Shown here one piece after another: positions 43,909 to 44,252 of a DNA stretch of 44,252 nucleotides (position 1 is the first letter of the stretch; each line of letters opens with the position of its first letter). This stretch comes from Betaproteobacteria bacterium (GTDB lineage Bacteria; Pseudomonadota; Gammaproteobacteria; Burkholderiales; SG8-39). The translations under genes were made by a program, and so were the position numbers. The stretch covers positions 1 through 44,252 of the forward strand of contig CANIIA010000015.1 of assembly GCA_947467435.1 (NCBI GenBank), in the 5' to 3' direction. The notes beneath the pieces are model-generated. The model saw only the letters and a list, made by a program, of their open reading frames with translations. It was not told where the DNA came from and made no database searches.

Positions 43909-44252
43909 CTAGAACAAGGTGGGTTCCGCACCTGAACCAGCACCCGCATCCACGACCGCGAGCGCCGTCATATTGACGATACGCCGTACGGTGGCCGAAG
44001 GGGTCAGGATATGCACTGGACGCGCAGCACCCAGCAAAATTGGGCCAATCGTCACGCCATCGCCAGAGGCCGTCTTGAGTAAATTAAATGCAATGTTCGC
44101 GGCATCTAATGTCGGCATCACCAGCAGATTGGCTTCACCTTTCAACCGTGAGCGCGGAAACACTTTGAGCCGAATTTCTTCCGAAAGCGCTGCATCACCA
44201 TGCATCTCACCTTCGATTTCTAATTCAGGCGCACGCGCGTGAATCATGGCCA
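43909..44252 (-). CDS. maeB: malic enzyme, C-terminal phosphotransacetylase-like part (5' end outside window)
   Basis: The minus-strand frame is open to the window edge, so the N-terminal malic enzyme part lies beyond 44252. The visible part of about 114 residues has the PTA-like C-terminal pattern: EIEGEMHGDAALSEEIR, ANLLVMPTLDAANIAFNLLK, VTIGPILLGAARPVHIL and TVRRIVNMTALAVVDA. The NADP-dependent MaeB type carries this domain as a regulatory or structural extension. A stand-alone phosphate acetyltransferase is the alternative, but MaeB is more likely. Confidence 0.85.
   Translation of the reverse strand, partial: AMIHARAPELEIEGEMHGDAALSEEIRLKVFPRSRLKGEANLLVMPTLDAANIAFNLLKTASGDGVTIGPILLGAARPVHILTPSATVRRIVNMTALAVVDAGAGSGAEPTLF

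Noticed and set aside
1..44252. tRNA, rRNA, CRISPR, insertion sequence or phage genes
   Set aside because: I saw no cloverleaf, rRNA segment, regular spacer array, transposase or integrase.

Overview
The window looks like a chromosomal segment of a betaproteobacterium, most likely Burkholderiales. The evidence is six Bug/TctC-type periplasmic solute-binding proteins, a PhaM-like polyhydroxyalkanoate granule protein, the trxA-rho-rpmE2 arrangement, the orn / M48 protease / rsgA / CobD-like block, and AddAB-type recombination genes of betaproteobacterial style. GC content looks moderate (low to mid 50s percent by eye, not computed). I found no rRNA, tRNA, CRISPR array, phage or insertion sequence. 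Genes are tightly packed and no gene-free stretch exceeds about 300 bases.

Region 1 (1-16 kb) is catabolic and accessory. It opens with the 3' end of an FAD monooxygenase, then a Bug protein with a bacteriohemerythrin, an orphan MlaF-like ABC ATPase divergent from the SrkA kinase, a DMT exporter divergent from an enoyl-CoA hydratase, and a run of Bug genes. These are mixed with a DUF1993 protein, a histidine phosphatase, a TauD-type dioxygenase, a DUF945 protein and a GNAT acetyltransferase. No TctA or TctB membrane subunits are present. A frameshifted remnant of an antitoxin gene lies between the kinase and the exporter.

Region 2 (16-22 kb) is the most unusual part. It holds a cytosine-deaminase-like amidohydrolase, an MFS transporter, a divergently transcribed RuBisCO-like protein (form IV) followed by a small cupin, an AT-rich island with a 20-bp perfect palindrome, an orphan 87-residue protein and an aspartate-dehydrogenase-like enzyme. 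The MFS/RuBisCO-like intergenic gap carries nested inverted repeats that look like an operator. I infer an uncharacterised carboxylate or sugar-acid catabolic module.

Region 3 (22-44 kb) is mostly housekeeping: AddA/AddB, a 7Fe ferredoxin, thioredoxin, Rho, ribosomal protein L31 type B (with a clear promoter and terminator), a GT39-like membrane glycosyltransferase, glucose-6-phosphate isomerase, a DUF6494 protein, an FAD-linked D-2-hydroxyacid dehydrogenase, oligoribonuclease, an M48 protease, RsgA, a CobD/CbiB-like protein, a Nudix CoA pyrophosphatase, a second DMT exporter, a quinone oxidoreductase, a short PhaM-like protein, a patatin-like phospholipase and the 3' end of a malic enzyme.
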